A stretch of DNA of 40,345 nt, from NCBI GenBank assembly GCA_022827025.1, contig JAJDTT010000164.1:1-40345 (forward strand). The letters are read 5' to 3'. The notes under the pieces were generated by a model, which was given only the letters and a program-made list of their open reading frames with translations, was not told the origin of the DNA and made no database searches. Both the position numbers and the translations under genes were made by a program. The stretch comes from Acidobacteriota bacterium. Its GTDB lineage: Bacteria > Acidobacteriota > UBA6911 > RPQK01 > JAJDTT01. This document shows positions 17,985 through 27,086 of this stretch, piece after piece. Position 1 is the first letter of the stretch. Every line of letters begins with the position of its first letter.

Positions 17985-20900
17985 TCAACCGGCTTCGGCC
18001 GGCTGGGGGCGATAGGTCAGCAGCAGTTCCTTGGTATTCACCCGATCTCCCGCCTCCACCAGCAGGTCCTCGATCTCGGCTTCCCGGTCGGCGTAGAGCG
18101 TGAGCTCCATCTTCATGGCCTGAAGCGTCAACAGCTTCTCTCCCTGGGCGACCTTCGCTCCGCTTCCCACCGAGACGGAAATGACCATTCCGGGCATGGG
18201 CGCGCCGACGTGCAGCGGATTGCCCGGGTCCGCCTTGGCCCGTCTTGACACCTGGGGAATCACGGACTGATTGGGAATCTGCACCTCCCTCGGGACGCCG
18301 TTGAGCTCGAAAAAGACGGTGCAGTTTCCCCGGGTGTCCGGCTCCCCCACCGCCATCAGCTTGATGATGAGGGTCTTGCCGGGCTCCAGCTCCACCAGGA
18401 TCTCGGCTTCCCGTTCCATCCCGTAGAAGAAGACGGGTGTGGGGAGCACCGACACATCTCCGTACCGGGTCTGGTGACGAATGAACTCCTGGAACACCTG
18501 CGGGTACAGGATGTAGGAAATCGTGTCCCGCTCGCTGACCTTGCGGCGAAGCCGCCCCTCCAGGTCCTCTTGTACGGCTACCAGGTCGGCGGGGGGCAGG
18601 GACTCGCCCGGCCGGCCCCGAACGGGACGCAGATCCCCCAGAATTCGATCTCTCAATCGGGCGGGGAAACCCCCTTTGGGCGTCCCCAGCCGGCCCTGGA
18701 AGAAATCGATCACCGACTCGGGAAAATCGATCTTCTTGGAGGAGTCGGTCAGATCCTCCGGGGAGAGATCGTTGGTCAACATGAAAAGGGCAAGATCGCC
18801 GACAACCTTGGAAGACGGGGTGACCTTGACGATGTCCCCGAACAGTTCGTTCACCCGGGCGTAGGTTCGCCACACTTCCGGCCAGTTCTCCTCCAGGCCC
18901 AAGGCCGCCGCCTGCTGATACAGGTTGGTGTATTGCCCGCCCGGCATCTCATGCTTGTAGACATCCGCCGTACCCGTCCGCAGCGTCGACTCGAAGGCGC
19001 AGTAGTACTGCCGCACGACCTCCCAGTAATGAGCCGTTTCCTCAAGCCTCCCGGTGTCGAGACCGGGGTCCCGGGGAGAAAACCGCAACATTTCCACCAG
19101 CGTGTTGAGACTGGGCTGAGAGGTGAGCCCGGCCAAGGGAGCCATGGCGGCGTCCACGATGTCGGCGCCCGCCTCCACGGCTTTCAGGAGCGCCGCCATC
19201 TGGCCGCCGCTCGTATCGTGGGTATGAAAATGAATCGGTATGCCCACTTCGTTCTTCAGAGCCCGAATCAACCGGTAGGCGGCGTAGGGCTTGCACAGTC
19301 CGGCCATGTCCTTGATGGCCAGCACATGGGCGCCCATGCGCTCCAACTCCCGCGCCAGTTCCAGGTAGTAGTCCAGGGAGTACTTGCTCCGATCCGGATC
19401 CAGAATGTCTCCCGTGTAGCAGATGGCGGCCTCGGCCACGCCCCCGCTCCGGGCCACGGCTTCGATGGCGACGCGCATGTTGCGGGAATCGTTGAGGGAA
19501 TCGAAGATGCGAAAGATGTCGATGCCCGCCTCGGCGGCGTGCCGCACGAACTCCCGGACCACGTTGTCGGGATAACTCGTGTAGCCGACGGCGGCCGACG
19601 CTCGCAGCAGCATCTGAAAGGGAATGTTGGGGATGGCCTGGCGCAGGCGGTCCAAGCGGTCCCAGGGAGACTCCCGCAAGAAACGCATGGCCGTGTCGAA
19701 CGTGGCTCCGCCCCAGAGCTCGAGGGAGAAGAAGTCGCTGTGACAATGAGCGTAGACGTCCGCGATCCGGCTCATGTCGTAGGTTCTCATCCGCGTGGCC
19801 AAAAGGGACTGGTGCGCATCCCGAAGGGTGGTGTCCGTAATGAGCACCTCGGAACGATCTCGAACCCATTCGGAGAATTTCCCAGGCCCGTCCCTGACGA
19901 GCCGAAAACGATGGCCCTCGGGAATGTCTCCACCGGTCGGGCGCCACGGAACCGGCGCCGGCCGGCGGTTGACCTTGTCGTGAAACTCCTTGACCACGGG
20001 AGTTTCATTCACCACTTGATTTCCCAGAAACCGAAGCAGGCGGGTCGCCCGGTCCCGGCGAGCCGGGAAACGGAAGAGGTCCGGATTCTCGTCGATGAAA
20101 CGGGTCGTGCAACGGCCATTCCGAAATTCGGGATGGTCCACCAGATTGATCAGAAAGGGGATGTTCGTCTTCACGCCGCGGATTCGGAACTCCTGCAGGC
20201 AGCGCTCCATCCGGCGGACTGTTTCGGGGAACCGAAGGCCCCACGCCGTGACCTTCACCAGGAGGGAATCGTAGAAAGGGGTCACCGTGGCCCCGGAAAA
20301 GGCGGTCCCGGCATCCAGCCGGATTCCCGCCCCGGACGCCGACCGGTAGTGGAGAATGCGTCCGTAGTCGGGGATGAAGGAGTTCTCGGGATCTTCCGTC
20401 GTTACCCGGCACTGGCAGGCGTGACCCCGGACCTGCACGTCGGATTGACTGGCCAGTCCGATCTCGGGGTGTTCCAGTGCAAGCCCCTCGGCGATCAGAA
20501 TCTGGTGGTGAACCAGATCGACGCCGGTCACCTCTTCCGTCACCGTGTGCTCGACCTGGATCCTGGGGTTGATCTCGATGAAATAGAACTGGTCCGTATC
20601 CTGATCCAGCAGGAACTCCACCGTTCCCGCGTTGTCATACCCGATGGCCCGGCCCAGAGTCACCGCGGCATCGCAGATCTTCCGTCTCAGGTCCGGCGCC
20701 AGATTGAGGGCCGGAGCCATCTCCACTATCTTTTGATGACGCCGCTGCAGGGAACAATCACGCTCGTAGAGATGGACGAGATTGCCATGCCGGTCGCCCA
20801 GGATCTGCACTTCCAGATGCCGGGCCCGGGACACGAATCGTTCCAGAAAGATCTCTTCCCGTCCGAACGCGGACACCGACTCACGCTGCGCCTCTTGAAA

Positions 20901-21461
20901 CTGCGCTTCCAAATCCGCCTCGCGAGTCACGACGCGCATGCCGCGCCCGCCGCCGCCGTGGGCCGCCTTGAGAATCACCGGAAAACCCATGGCGGAAGCC
21001 AGGCTCCTGGCCTCGTCCAGGTCGGAGAGGGGCGCGTCGCTGCCCTTTAGAATCGGGACCCCCAATCGGGCCGCCAGCGCGCGGGCCGCCGTCTTGTCGC
21101 CCAACTGCTCCAGAATCTCCGGCCGGGGACCGACGAACAGAATCCCGGCATCCGCACAGGCCCGGGCGAACTCCGGGTTCTCGGAAAGGAATCCGTAGCC
21201 GGGATGAATCGCGTCCACTCGCTTTTCCACGGCCAACGCGACCACGTTGTCGACATTGAGGTAGGCCTGGATGGGATCCATCCCGGAGCCGATCAGGTAG
21301 GCTTCTTCCGCCTTGTACCGATGGAGAGAGAACCGGTCTTCCTCCGAATAGATGGCGACTGTCCGGATGCCCAGTTCGTGTGCCGATCGAAAGACGCGAA
21401 TCGCAATCTCACTGCGATTCGCGGCCAGCAGGCGTTTGATTCGTGACTGACGTATGGCCAT
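17985..21461 (-). CDS. pyc: Pyruvate carboxylase
   Basis: This biotin enzyme makes oxaloacetate from pyruvate, bicarbonate and ATP. A single 1158-aa chain holds the whole enzyme: an N-terminal biotin carboxylase (RLLAANRSEIAIRVFRSA, then HGGGGRGMRVV, ERDCSLQRRHQKIVE, EINPRIQVEHTVTEE), a central carboxyltransferase (TDTTLRDAHQSLLATRMRT at about 540, WGGATFDTAMRFL, FRIFDSLND, HFHTHDTSG) and a C-terminal biotinyl domain with AMKMEL at about 1113-1118. The ATG at 21461 shares its A with the glnE stop (TAATG), so translation is probably coupled to glnE; the longer upstream frame overlaps glnE and is not homologous. A CCGGC-TTCG-GCCGG hairpin lies over its last codons. Confidence 0.96.
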   Translation of the reverse strand: MAIRQSRIKRLLAANRSEIAIRVFRSAHELGIRTVAIYSEEDRFSLHRYKAEEAYLIGSGMDPIQAYLNVDNVVALAVEKRVDAIHPGYGFLSENPEFARACADAGILFVGPRPEILEQLGDKTAARALAARLGVPILKGSDAPLSDLDEARSLASAMGFPVILKAAHGGGGRGMRVVTREADLEAQFQEAQRESVSAFGREEIFLERFVSRARHLEVQILGDRHGNLVHLYERDCSLQRRHQKIVEMAPALNLAPDLRRKICDAAVTLGRAIGYDNAGTVEFLLDQDTDQFYFIEINPRIQVEHTVTEEVTGVDLVHHQILIAEGLALEHPEIGLASQSDVQVRGHACQCRVTTEDPENSFIPDYGRILHYRSASGAGIRLDAGTAFSGATVTPFYDSLLVKVTAWGLRFPETVRRMERCLQEFRIRGVKTNIPFLINLVDHPEFRNGRCTTRFIDENPDLFRFPARRDRATRLLRFLGNQVVNETPVVKEFHDKVNRRPAPVPWRPTGGDIPEGHRFRLVRDGPGKFSEWVRDRSEVLITDTTLRDAHQSLLATRMRTYDMSRIADVYAHCHSDFFSLELWGGATFDTAMRFLRESPWDRLDRLRQAIPNIPFQMLLRASAAVGYTSYPDNVVREFVRHAAEAGIDIFRIFDSLNDSRNMRVAIEAVARSGGVAEAAICYTGDILDPDRSKYSLDYYLELARELERMGAHVLAIKDMAGLCKPYAAYRLIRALKNEVGIPIHFHTHDTSGGQMAALLKAVEAGADIVDAAMAPLAGLTSQPSLNTLVEMLRFSPRDPGLDTGRLEETAHYWEVVRQYYCAFESTLRTGTADVYKHEMPGGQYTNLYQQAAALGLEENWPEVWRTYARVNELFGDIVKVTPSSKVVGDLALFMLTNDLSPEDLTDSSKKIDFPESVIDFFQGRLGTPKGGFPARLRDRILGDLRPVRGRPGESLPPADLVAVQEDLEGRLRRKVSERDTISYILYPQVFQEFIRHQTRYGDVSVLPTPVFFYGMEREAEILVELEPGKTLIIKLMAVGEPDTRGNCTVFFELNGVPREVQIPNQSVIPQVSRRAKADPGNPLHVGAPMPGMVISVSVGSGAKVAQGEKLLTLQAMKMELTLYADREAEIEDLLVEAGDRVNTKELLLTYRPQPAEAG
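17989..18002. other. UUCG tetraloop hairpin at the glnB/pyc convergence
   Basis: CCGGC (17989-17993) pairs with GCCGG (17998-18002) around TTCG, a very stable loop on the plus strand. It overlaps the last codons of pyc and lies about 35 nt after the glnB stop. With no U-tract it is at most a partial terminator or a 3'-end stabiliser for glnD-glnB mRNA. Confidence 0.4.
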
Positions 21462-24421
21462 TAGCTGGAAAAGAATCTCCGGTAGATTTGCCGGATCGCG
21501 GTGGTTTCGAACCGATACCGATCCAGGAGCGAGTCCCCCGAGTCCAAACTCATGAGTCTGGCCGTGACCGCACACCGGGCCGGATCGCGGGGTAGTCTGG
21601 TCGCCGGACTTTCAGCCAATAATCGCTGCAGAGCCTCGAGACGGAAGAGGAATCCCGCGCCCCGGCTCAGGATTCTCGCCTCGTCAGGATCAAGATGACC
21701 CGCCTCGACGAGTCTGGAGATGCCCATCCGGGTCCCTCTTCCCTCAATCCCGTGTTGCAGCTGCAGATACTTTACCACGAACTGGATGTCCATCAGCCCG
21801 CCGCGGCCGACCTTGAAATCGTAGCTGACTCCATCCTTTTCCTTTCCCACCTCCCGCTCCTTGCGCCGGCGGACGTGGTCCAGACCCCGCACCTGTTCCG
21901 GGGTGAAGGGGCGGCCGTGCCAGATCAGAGGCCTTGCGTCCAGGGGTTCTCCCTGGCTGTAGACCGGACGAAGACTGGCGTAGGCCATTCGCTCCCAGGG
22001 GTCGGCCCGGGTCGCGAAGTAGCGCTCGAGCGCCGGGAAGGGAATTGCCAATGCTCCGTGGCGGCCTTCGGGGCGCAACCGGAAATCCACCAGGTAGGCG
22101 CGGCCCTGATCAGTGTAGGTCTCCATCTCCTGAATCAGTCTCCGCACCAGGCGTACGAAAAAGATGGACAGGTCCTTGTCCGGACGGAGTCCGTAAACCA
22201 GCAACAGATCCAGATCGGAGTGATAGGTCATCTGCTGCTCGCCCAGCTTTCCCAGGGCCAGGAGGCAGAAGGTCTCTTCCCGGAGGGCGGGAAAGTCCGG
22301 GAGAATCTCCCTGATGACGCAACGGAGGCAGCTATCGGCCAAGTGGCTGAGGCGGAGCCTGGTCCCGGCGGTCCCCGGTTCCAGCAGATCGTGAAGCGCG
22401 ACCTTGAACTCCTCCCGGCGCTTGAAGACCCGCAACGCGTTCCCGCGGTTCCCGGTCCCTTTCGCCAGTTGCTCCAGCGATTGCCGCATCCCGGGCGCAT
22501 CGTCCTCCAACGCCGGAATCCGGGAGACCGAATCCAGCAGCTCGGGGTTGTGGATCAGGGTCTCGGACAAAAACTCGCTGGTCGCCAAAACGGTCAACAG
22601 GGTCTTCCGAAAAACGCGGTTCTCGATGAGTTCGGAATAGAGGTCGGCCCGGGCATTGAGCGACTCGCTGAAGCGGTCCAGCCGGGTGAACAGGTGAGAG
22701 GCTTTCGAAGCCAGGCCGGTGTAGTCGACCAGGTGAGGCACCAGGTTGGCCAACAAGTTCCGCATCCGGCTGGGCGAATGGGGAAAAGACGGGGCCTTCT
22801 CCAGAACGGCGATGCCCTCCAGGACTTCTGGTTCGCGGATCCCGTTGGCCCGGAGAATCTCCAACGCCTCCTGGCGGCTCATATCCGGATTGAGCACCAG
22901 ACGTTCCAGGCCGCGCCGGGTCGGATCCTTCCCGAACAACGACTCGAAGATTCGCTGAACCTGGTCCTTCCTTCGCTCCAGCTCTTCCAGGAACGCATCG
23001 GTCTCCGGCTCGGCCGCCGGACCGCCCGTGCCGGCGCCGAAGCCCAAACGCCGGGCCAGGCGCAGCAGCTTGCCCGGATCCCGGGGAAGACGGTGGGTCT
23101 GCAGGTCATGCACGAGTTGCAGCTTGTGCTCCACGTCGCGCAGAAACAGGTAACTGTCGCGCAGCGTCCGATGGTCGTCGAAAGAGACGAGGCCGCCGTC
23201 CGACAGACGGTCCAGGGCATCCAACGTGTTGGGGGTTCTGAGCTCCGGCCGGGACCCGCCGTAGAGAAGTTGGAAAGCCTGGGCGAAGAACTCGATTTCC
23301 CGAATTCCTCCGCGGCCCAACTTGACGTCCCAGCTCTCGCTCCTCGCCTGTTCCGCCTGGCGCTGCGCCCGCCGCTTGAGCCATCGAACCTCCTCGATGG
23401 CGGCGAAATCCAGATACCGCTTGTAGACGAATTCCTCCTGAACGATTCCCACCAGTTGGGCGCCCAAGCCGGCGCTCCCCGCCACCTGCCGGCACTTGAT
23501 CAACGCCAGGCGGTCGGGTGTATCCCCCCAGGTCTGGTAGAAGGAGCGGTAGGCGTCCAGCGAATACACGATCTCCCCGGATCTGCCCATGGGCCGCAAC
23601 CGGAGGTCGACCCGGTAGAGCCTGCCCTCCGTCGTAATGTCGGACAGCGCCCGGGTCAGATCGCGGGCGAAGCGGGCCGTGCGCCCAAAATCGGTCCCGT
23701 CGGCGCGGACGTACAGGAGATCGACGTCGGAACTGAAATTCAGCTCTTCTCCTCCCAGCTTTCCCAGGGCCAGCACCGAGAAATCGGATTTCGATTCCAG
23801 CCCCGCCGGCGCCAGAAGGTCGAAGGTCCGCTGGAGCACGGCGTCGGCGAGATGGGACACCTGGCGGGCCGTCTGGTCCGGCGTGCAGAGACCCAGGATG
23901 TCCTGTGCCGCGATGCGGAGAGTCTCCCGCCGGCGAAGCCGCCGGAGTGTCTCCAGCGCCGTCTCGGGAACCTCGGCCGGACCCGCCGTCCCGGCCTGTG
24001 CAAGGAAATACCGTTTGTCTGGAATCGATGCGAGCCGGTCCCTCTCCAGAAGCCAATCGACGTAGCCGGGACTCCGCAGCAGGAGTTGGGCCAGGTAGGT
24101 CGAGGCCCCCAGGACCCGGGACAAGATTTTCAGCGCACGCGGCCTTCGACTCAGCAGGTCGAGTAAGGCATCGGGACCGGGCGCCGATTCGATCAGTGTT
24201 GCCAGGTGGAGGATTACGGCGTCCGGATCCGCGGCCCGCAGCGCCTCCCGAAACAGGTTTTCGGCGAATTGGGGCAATTCGGGGCAGTCGCCGCTCAGAC
24301 CGCGGATCACCCGGAGACTTTGAGCGGCTCCGGCAGGTTTGCGAAAACCGGACCGGGCGAGAATCCGGCCGGCCTCATCGTCAGAAAAGCGGGAGGACAG
24401 GAGCAATTCCCGGACGCGCAT
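21461..24421 (-). CDS. glnE: Bifunctional glutamine synthetase adenylyltransferase/deadenylase GlnE
   Basis: GlnE adds AMP to glutamine synthetase to switch it off, or removes it, under control of PII. Two nucleotidyltransferase domains are visible: LALGKLGGEELNFSSDVDLL (about 219) in the N-terminal removing half and LALGKLGEQQMTYHSDLDLL (about 727) in the C-terminal adding half. I chose the ATG at 24421 (986 aa), which is close to family length. A GTG at 24574 in the same frame would add 51 residues that look non-homologous and would put the start inside a strong hairpin. It is downstream of glnA by 189 nt and ends in a TAATG overlap with pyc. Confidence 0.94.
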   Translation of the reverse strand: MRVRELLLSSRFSDDEAGRILARSGFRKPAGAAQSLRVIRGLSGDCPELPQFAENLFREALRAADPDAVILHLATLIESAPGPDALLDLLSRRPRALKILSRVLGASTYLAQLLLRSPGYVDWLLERDRLASIPDKRYFLAQAGTAGPAEVPETALETLRRLRRRETLRIAAQDILGLCTPDQTARQVSHLADAVLQRTFDLLAPAGLESKSDFSVLALGKLGGEELNFSSDVDLLYVRADGTDFGRTARFARDLTRALSDITTEGRLYRVDLRLRPMGRSGEIVYSLDAYRSFYQTWGDTPDRLALIKCRQVAGSAGLGAQLVGIVQEEFVYKRYLDFAAIEEVRWLKRRAQRQAEQARSESWDVKLGRGGIREIEFFAQAFQLLYGGSRPELRTPNTLDALDRLSDGGLVSFDDHRTLRDSYLFLRDVEHKLQLVHDLQTHRLPRDPGKLLRLARRLGFGAGTGGPAAEPETDAFLEELERRKDQVQRIFESLFGKDPTRRGLERLVLNPDMSRQEALEILRANGIREPEVLEGIAVLEKAPSFPHSPSRMRNLLANLVPHLVDYTGLASKASHLFTRLDRFSESLNARADLYSELIENRVFRKTLLTVLATSEFLSETLIHNPELLDSVSRIPALEDDAPGMRQSLEQLAKGTGNRGNALRVFKRREEFKVALHDLLEPGTAGTRLRLSHLADSCLRCVIREILPDFPALREETFCLLALGKLGEQQMTYHSDLDLLLVYGLRPDKDLSIFFVRLVRRLIQEMETYTDQGRAYLVDFRLRPEGRHGALAIPFPALERYFATRADPWERMAYASLRPVYSQGEPLDARPLIWHGRPFTPEQVRGLDHVRRRKEREVGKEKDGVSYDFKVGRGGLMDIQFVVKYLQLQHGIEGRGTRMGISRLVEAGHLDPDEARILSRGAGFLFRLEALQRLLAESPATRLPRDPARCAVTARLMSLDSGDSLLDRYRFETTAIRQIYRRFFSS

Positions 24422-24536
24422 TCCAGGCGACTCCAGCAGCCCGCGGCAAAAGCCGTGACCACAGTCGGCCGGTCCCGGCGCCAGGGGGAACCCTCGCCAT
24501 GGACGGCCACCATGGACCGGGAAGCTCGATTCGGGC

Positions 24537-24574
24537 GTGGACGGGGGGTTCGGGTTGCCGAACGCCCCGTCCAC
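24537..24574. other. Strong hairpin between glnA and glnE
   Basis: A 10-bp stem (24537-24546 GTGGACGGGG with 24565-24574 CCCCGTCCAC) and, after a G/G mismatch, a 6-bp stem (24548-24553 with 24558-24563) with a 4-nt loop make a 38-nt rod. It lies 37 nt after the glnA stop and 115 nt before the chosen glnE start. There is no U-tract, so it is more likely an attenuator, RNase-processing barrier or mRNA stabiliser than a full terminator. Confidence 0.65.
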
Positions 24575-24610
24575 GGGAACGGCGCCTCAAGTGCCGCAGG
24601 GCAGGGAAGA

Positions 24611-26026
24611 TCAGATGTCGAAGTAGAGTGCGAACTCGTAGGGATGCGGTCTCAGGCGCATGGCATCCACTTCACGCTCCCGCTTGTAGTTCAACCAGGT
24701 CTCGATCACATCCGGAGTGAAGACGTCTCCCTTGAGCAGGAAGTCGTGGTCGGCCTCCAGGGCATCGAGGGCCTGCTCCAGACTCCCTGGAACCGACTCC
24801 ACATCGGCCATATCTTCCGGAGGCAGGTCGTAGAGGTCCTTGTCCATGGGATCGGGCGGCATGATCTTGTTCTGAATCCCATCCAGACCGGCCATGAGCA
24901 TGGCCGCGAATGCCAGGTAGCCGTTAGCCGACGGATCGGGAGGACGGAACTCGACCCGCTTGGCCTTCTCGCTGCTGGAGTAAGTGGGGATTCGGACGCA
25001 GGCGCTGCGGTTGCGCATCGAATAGATGAGATTGACCGGCGCTTCGTAGCCGGGAACCAGCCGCCGGTAGGAATTGGTGGTCGGAGCTCCGAAAGCCAGG
25101 ACGGCGGCGGCGTGCTTGAGGAGTCCGCCGATGTAGTAGACGGCCTCCTGACTCAGATCGGCATAGGTCCCGGGGCCGTAGAAGACGTTCCGGCCATTCT
25201 TCCAGAGGCTCTGATGGACGTGCATCCCGGAGCCGTTGTCCATGAATATGGGCTTGGGCATCAGGGTGACCGTCTTGTCGTAACGGCGCGCCACGTTCTT
25301 GATAATGTACTTGAACTTCAGCAGCTTATCTCCCATGTTGACCAGGGAATCGAAGCGCATGTCGATCTCGCATTGACCGGCCGTGGCCACTTCGTGGTGA
25401 TGGACCTCCACCTGGATGTCGGCGTCCTGGAGAGCCAGCATCATCTCCGTCCTCATGTCCTGCAGCGTGTCCATGGGAGGTACGGGGAAGTAGCCTTCCT
25501 TGTATCGGGGCTTGTAACCGAGGTTGGGGTTTTCCTCGCGCCCGCTGTTCCAGAAACCCTCCACCGAATCGACATAATAGTAGCCGTGATTGTACGACTG
25601 GCCGAACCGGACGTCGTCCAGCACGAAGAACTCCGGCTCGGGTCCGAAATAGGCGGTGTCGCCAATACCGGTCGACACCAGGTATTTCTCGGCCTTCTGA
25701 GTGATGTAGCGGGGATCCCGGCTGTAGGGCTCCTGGGTGATGGGATCGGCGATGTTGCAGATCAGGATCAGGGTCCTGACCTTGGAAAAGGGATCCTCGA
25801 AGCAGGTGCTCGGATCGGGGATCAGGATCATGTCGCTTTCCTGGATCTGCTGGAAACCCCGAATGCTGGACCCGTCAAAACCGAACCCCTCCATGAAGCT
25901 GTCCTCGTCCAGATCGCCGGCGCTGATGGTAAAGTGCTGCCACAGTCCCGGGAGGTCGCAGAACCGCAGATCCACGGCCTGAATCTGCTGATCTCGAATC
26001 AGATTAATCACTTCTCTGGCATCCAT
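24611..26026 (-). CDS. glnA: Glutamine synthetase type I (adenylylated type)
   Basis: GlnA makes glutamine from glutamate, ammonia and ATP as a cytoplasmic dodecamer. At 471 aa it is a GSI-beta enzyme: [24 protein letters not shown], the metal and glutamate site [16 protein letters not shown], the ATP-binding [16 protein letters not shown], and [29 protein letters not shown] places the adenylylation tyrosine at about 399, so it should be a GlnE target. The ATG at 26026 has AAGGAGGG about 10 nt upstream. It is followed by the hairpin and glnE on the same strand. The upstream 183-nt gap separates it from the SIS gene and has A/T-rich promoter-like sequence. Confidence 0.97.
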   Translation of the reverse strand: MDAREVINLIRDQQIQAVDLRFCDLPGLWQHFTISAGDLDEDSFMEGFGFDGSSIRGFQQIQESDMILIPDPSTCFEDPFSKVRTLILICNIADPITQEPYSRDPRYITQKAEKYLVSTGIGDTAYFGPEPEFFVLDDVRFGQSYNHGYYYVDSVEGFWNSGREENPNLGYKPRYKEGYFPVPPMDTLQDMRTEMMLALQDADIQVEVHHHEVATAGQCEIDMRFDSLVNMGDKLLKFKYIIKNVARRYDKTVTLMPKPIFMDNGSGMHVHQSLWKNGRNVFYGPGTYADLSQEAVYYIGGLLKHAAAVLAFGAPTTNSYRRLVPGYEAPVNLIYSMRNRSACVRIPTYSSSEKAKRVEFRPPDPSANGYLAFAAMLMAGLDGIQNKIMPPDPMDKDLYDLPPEDMADVESVPGSLEQALDALEADHDFLLKGDVFTPDVIETWLNYKREREVDAMRLRPHPYEFALYFDI

Positions 26027-26057
26027 AAGCGAGGTCCCTCCTTACGCTGGTTCTTGA

Positions 26058-26076
26058 ATTGTACGTGTATAGACAA
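26058..26076 (-). promoter_or_regulatory. A/T-rich promoter-like region of glnA
   Basis: Read on minus, TATACA (26066-26071) and TACAAT (26058-26063) are two candidate -10 boxes 30-45 nt before the glnA start, inside TTGT-N10-ACAA (26059-26076), a loose dyad that could bind a regulator. No matching -35 was found, and no sigma-54 GG-N10-GC element is present. Confidence 0.35.
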
Positions 26077-26209
26077 CGAGCGTTGCCCAGTTCCCACTCG
26101 GAGGAATGGTACAACGGCTCGCTCCTTGCCGAAAGACCCCGGCGCGGATTTTCTGGGCAACAGCCGGTCCGGCAGGGAACTGCCGGTTCTGCCGTTCGGA
26201 AGACGACGG

Positions 26210-26788
26210 CTATCGACCCTGTTCCTCCGGCGTCTCCATGAAGAAATAGGAGACCAGGTGGAGAATCAGGAAATGGGCTTCCTCGATGTGCCCCATGTGG
26301 GACGAATCGACGCAAATGACGTGGCGCGCGCATCGGGAGAGTTTCCCTCCGGATCTCCCCGTGATGCCGACGGTGGCGATTCCGTTCCGGTTGGCCCAGC
26401 GAACGGCGTTGATCACATTCGGGGAGTTTCCGCTTCCGCTGAAGGCCAGTAGCAGATCTCCGCCGCGACCGTAGTTCCTGAGCTGCTCGACGAAAACCTG
26501 GTCGTAGGCGTAGTCGTTGGCCACCGCCGAGATCCAGGGAATGTTGTCGGTGAGGGAGAGGACTCGAAACCGGGGACTCCGGCCATGGGACGCCCCCTTT
26601 CCCAGGTCGTTGGCCAGGTGGGAGGCGGAGGCCGCGCTGCCGCCGTTCCCGCAGACGAATATCTGACGTCCGTTCCTCCGGGCCGTTTCCAGTCGACCCG
26701 CCAGATCGGCCACCAGATCTTCCGGGACCGCGTCCAGAACTCTCAGCGAGTTCTTCTTGTAGGCCGCAACGTAGCTCTTGATATCCAC
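26210..26788 (-). CDS. SIS-domain protein, GmhA-like phosphoheptose isomerase family
   Basis: A 192-aa single SIS-domain protein. GmhA proteins turn sedoheptulose 7-phosphate into heptose 7-phosphate for lipopolysaccharide core synthesis. The phosphosugar loop CGNGGSAASASHLANDLGKG (about 46-65) and AFSGSGNSPNV fit the family, and the C-terminus has HIEEAHFLILHLV. Compared with E. coli GmhA as I remember it, the zinc-ligand glutamate (E65) is Asp and the glutamine near the C-terminus (Q172) is Glu, so activity on heptose is uncertain; a DiaA-like or other sugar-phosphate role is possible. The start is GTG at 26788 with GGGAG about 9 nt upstream. A 16-bp hairpin lies just before that. Confidence 0.8.
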   Translation of the reverse strand: MDIKSYVAAYKKNSLRVLDAVPEDLVADLAGRLETARRNGRQIFVCGNGGSAASASHLANDLGKGASHGRSPRFRVLSLTDNIPWISAVANDYAYDQVFVEQLRNYGRGGDLLLAFSGSGNSPNVINAVRWANRNGIATVGITGRSGGKLSRCARHVICVDSSHMGHIEEAHFLILHLVSYFFMETPEEQGR

Positions 26789-26806
26789 CGGACACTCTCC
26801 CTTGTC

Positions 26807-26863
26807 CCAGGAGCCTGCGCGGCAGAAATCAATCTACTGCGAATCTACCGCGCAGACTCCTGG
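26807..26863. other. 16-bp hairpin before the SIS gene, with 11-nt-period direct repeat in and beside its loop
   Basis: CCAGGAGCCTGCGCGG (26807-26822) is complementary to CCGCGCAGACTCCTGG (26848-26863) at 15 of 16 positions, with a 25-nt loop. The loop contains AATCTAC at 26831-26837, repeated at 26842-26848, a period of 11, one turn of DNA. On minus the stem ends about 18 nt before the GTG start, close to the ribosome site. It could be an operator, a riboregulator or an attenuator. Confidence 0.55.
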
Positions 26864-27056
26864 CGCCGACGATTCGGTTGCATGCGAAAGCGTATCTCCC
26901 GGATCGACGTTCCCGCAAGCTCGCCCCGCGCCGCTCCGGCTCGAGCGTTCCGGTCGCCGCCGGACGGGGAAGGAAGCCGGTTCCGCCCGCCAGCGTCCCT
27001 GGAAACCTTGGCGCGAACCCCCTCCGTTCCCATTTCCAGAACGTCGCATAATGAAT

Positions 27057-27086
27057 ATTATGTAAACTTACGGGAATGGCGTCCAA
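27057..27086 (-). promoter_or_regulatory. Possible promoter of the SIS gene
   Basis: On minus TTGGAC (27081-27086) and CATAAT (27057-27062) are spaced by 18 nt. The -10 matches 5 of 6. It would give a leader of about 260 nt ending in the hairpin upstream of the SIS gene. Confidence 0.35.

Noticed and set aside
18474-21050. Long open frame on plus (858 codons) opposite pyc
   Set aside because: It lies antisense to an unmistakable pyruvate carboxylase; GC-rich codon use leaves the opposite strand free of stops. Its translation has no recognisable domain.
21695-24166. Long open frame on plus (823 codons) opposite glnE
   Set aside because: It is antisense to glnE; low-complexity Gln/Gly/Arg-rich translation without a domain.
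24422-24574. Extended GlnE N-terminus from the GTG at 24574
   Set aside because: The added residues are Pro/Gly-rich and not family-like, and the codon lies inside the strong hairpin.
26030-26110. Sigma-54 promoter before glnA
   Set aside because: I looked for GG-N10-GC on minus; TGGGCAACGCTCGTTGTC has GG but no GC at the required spacing.
26829-27086. 85-codon minus-strand frame in the gap upstream of the SIS gene
   Set aside because: Arg/Gly-rich translation, competing frames equally open, no ribosome site.
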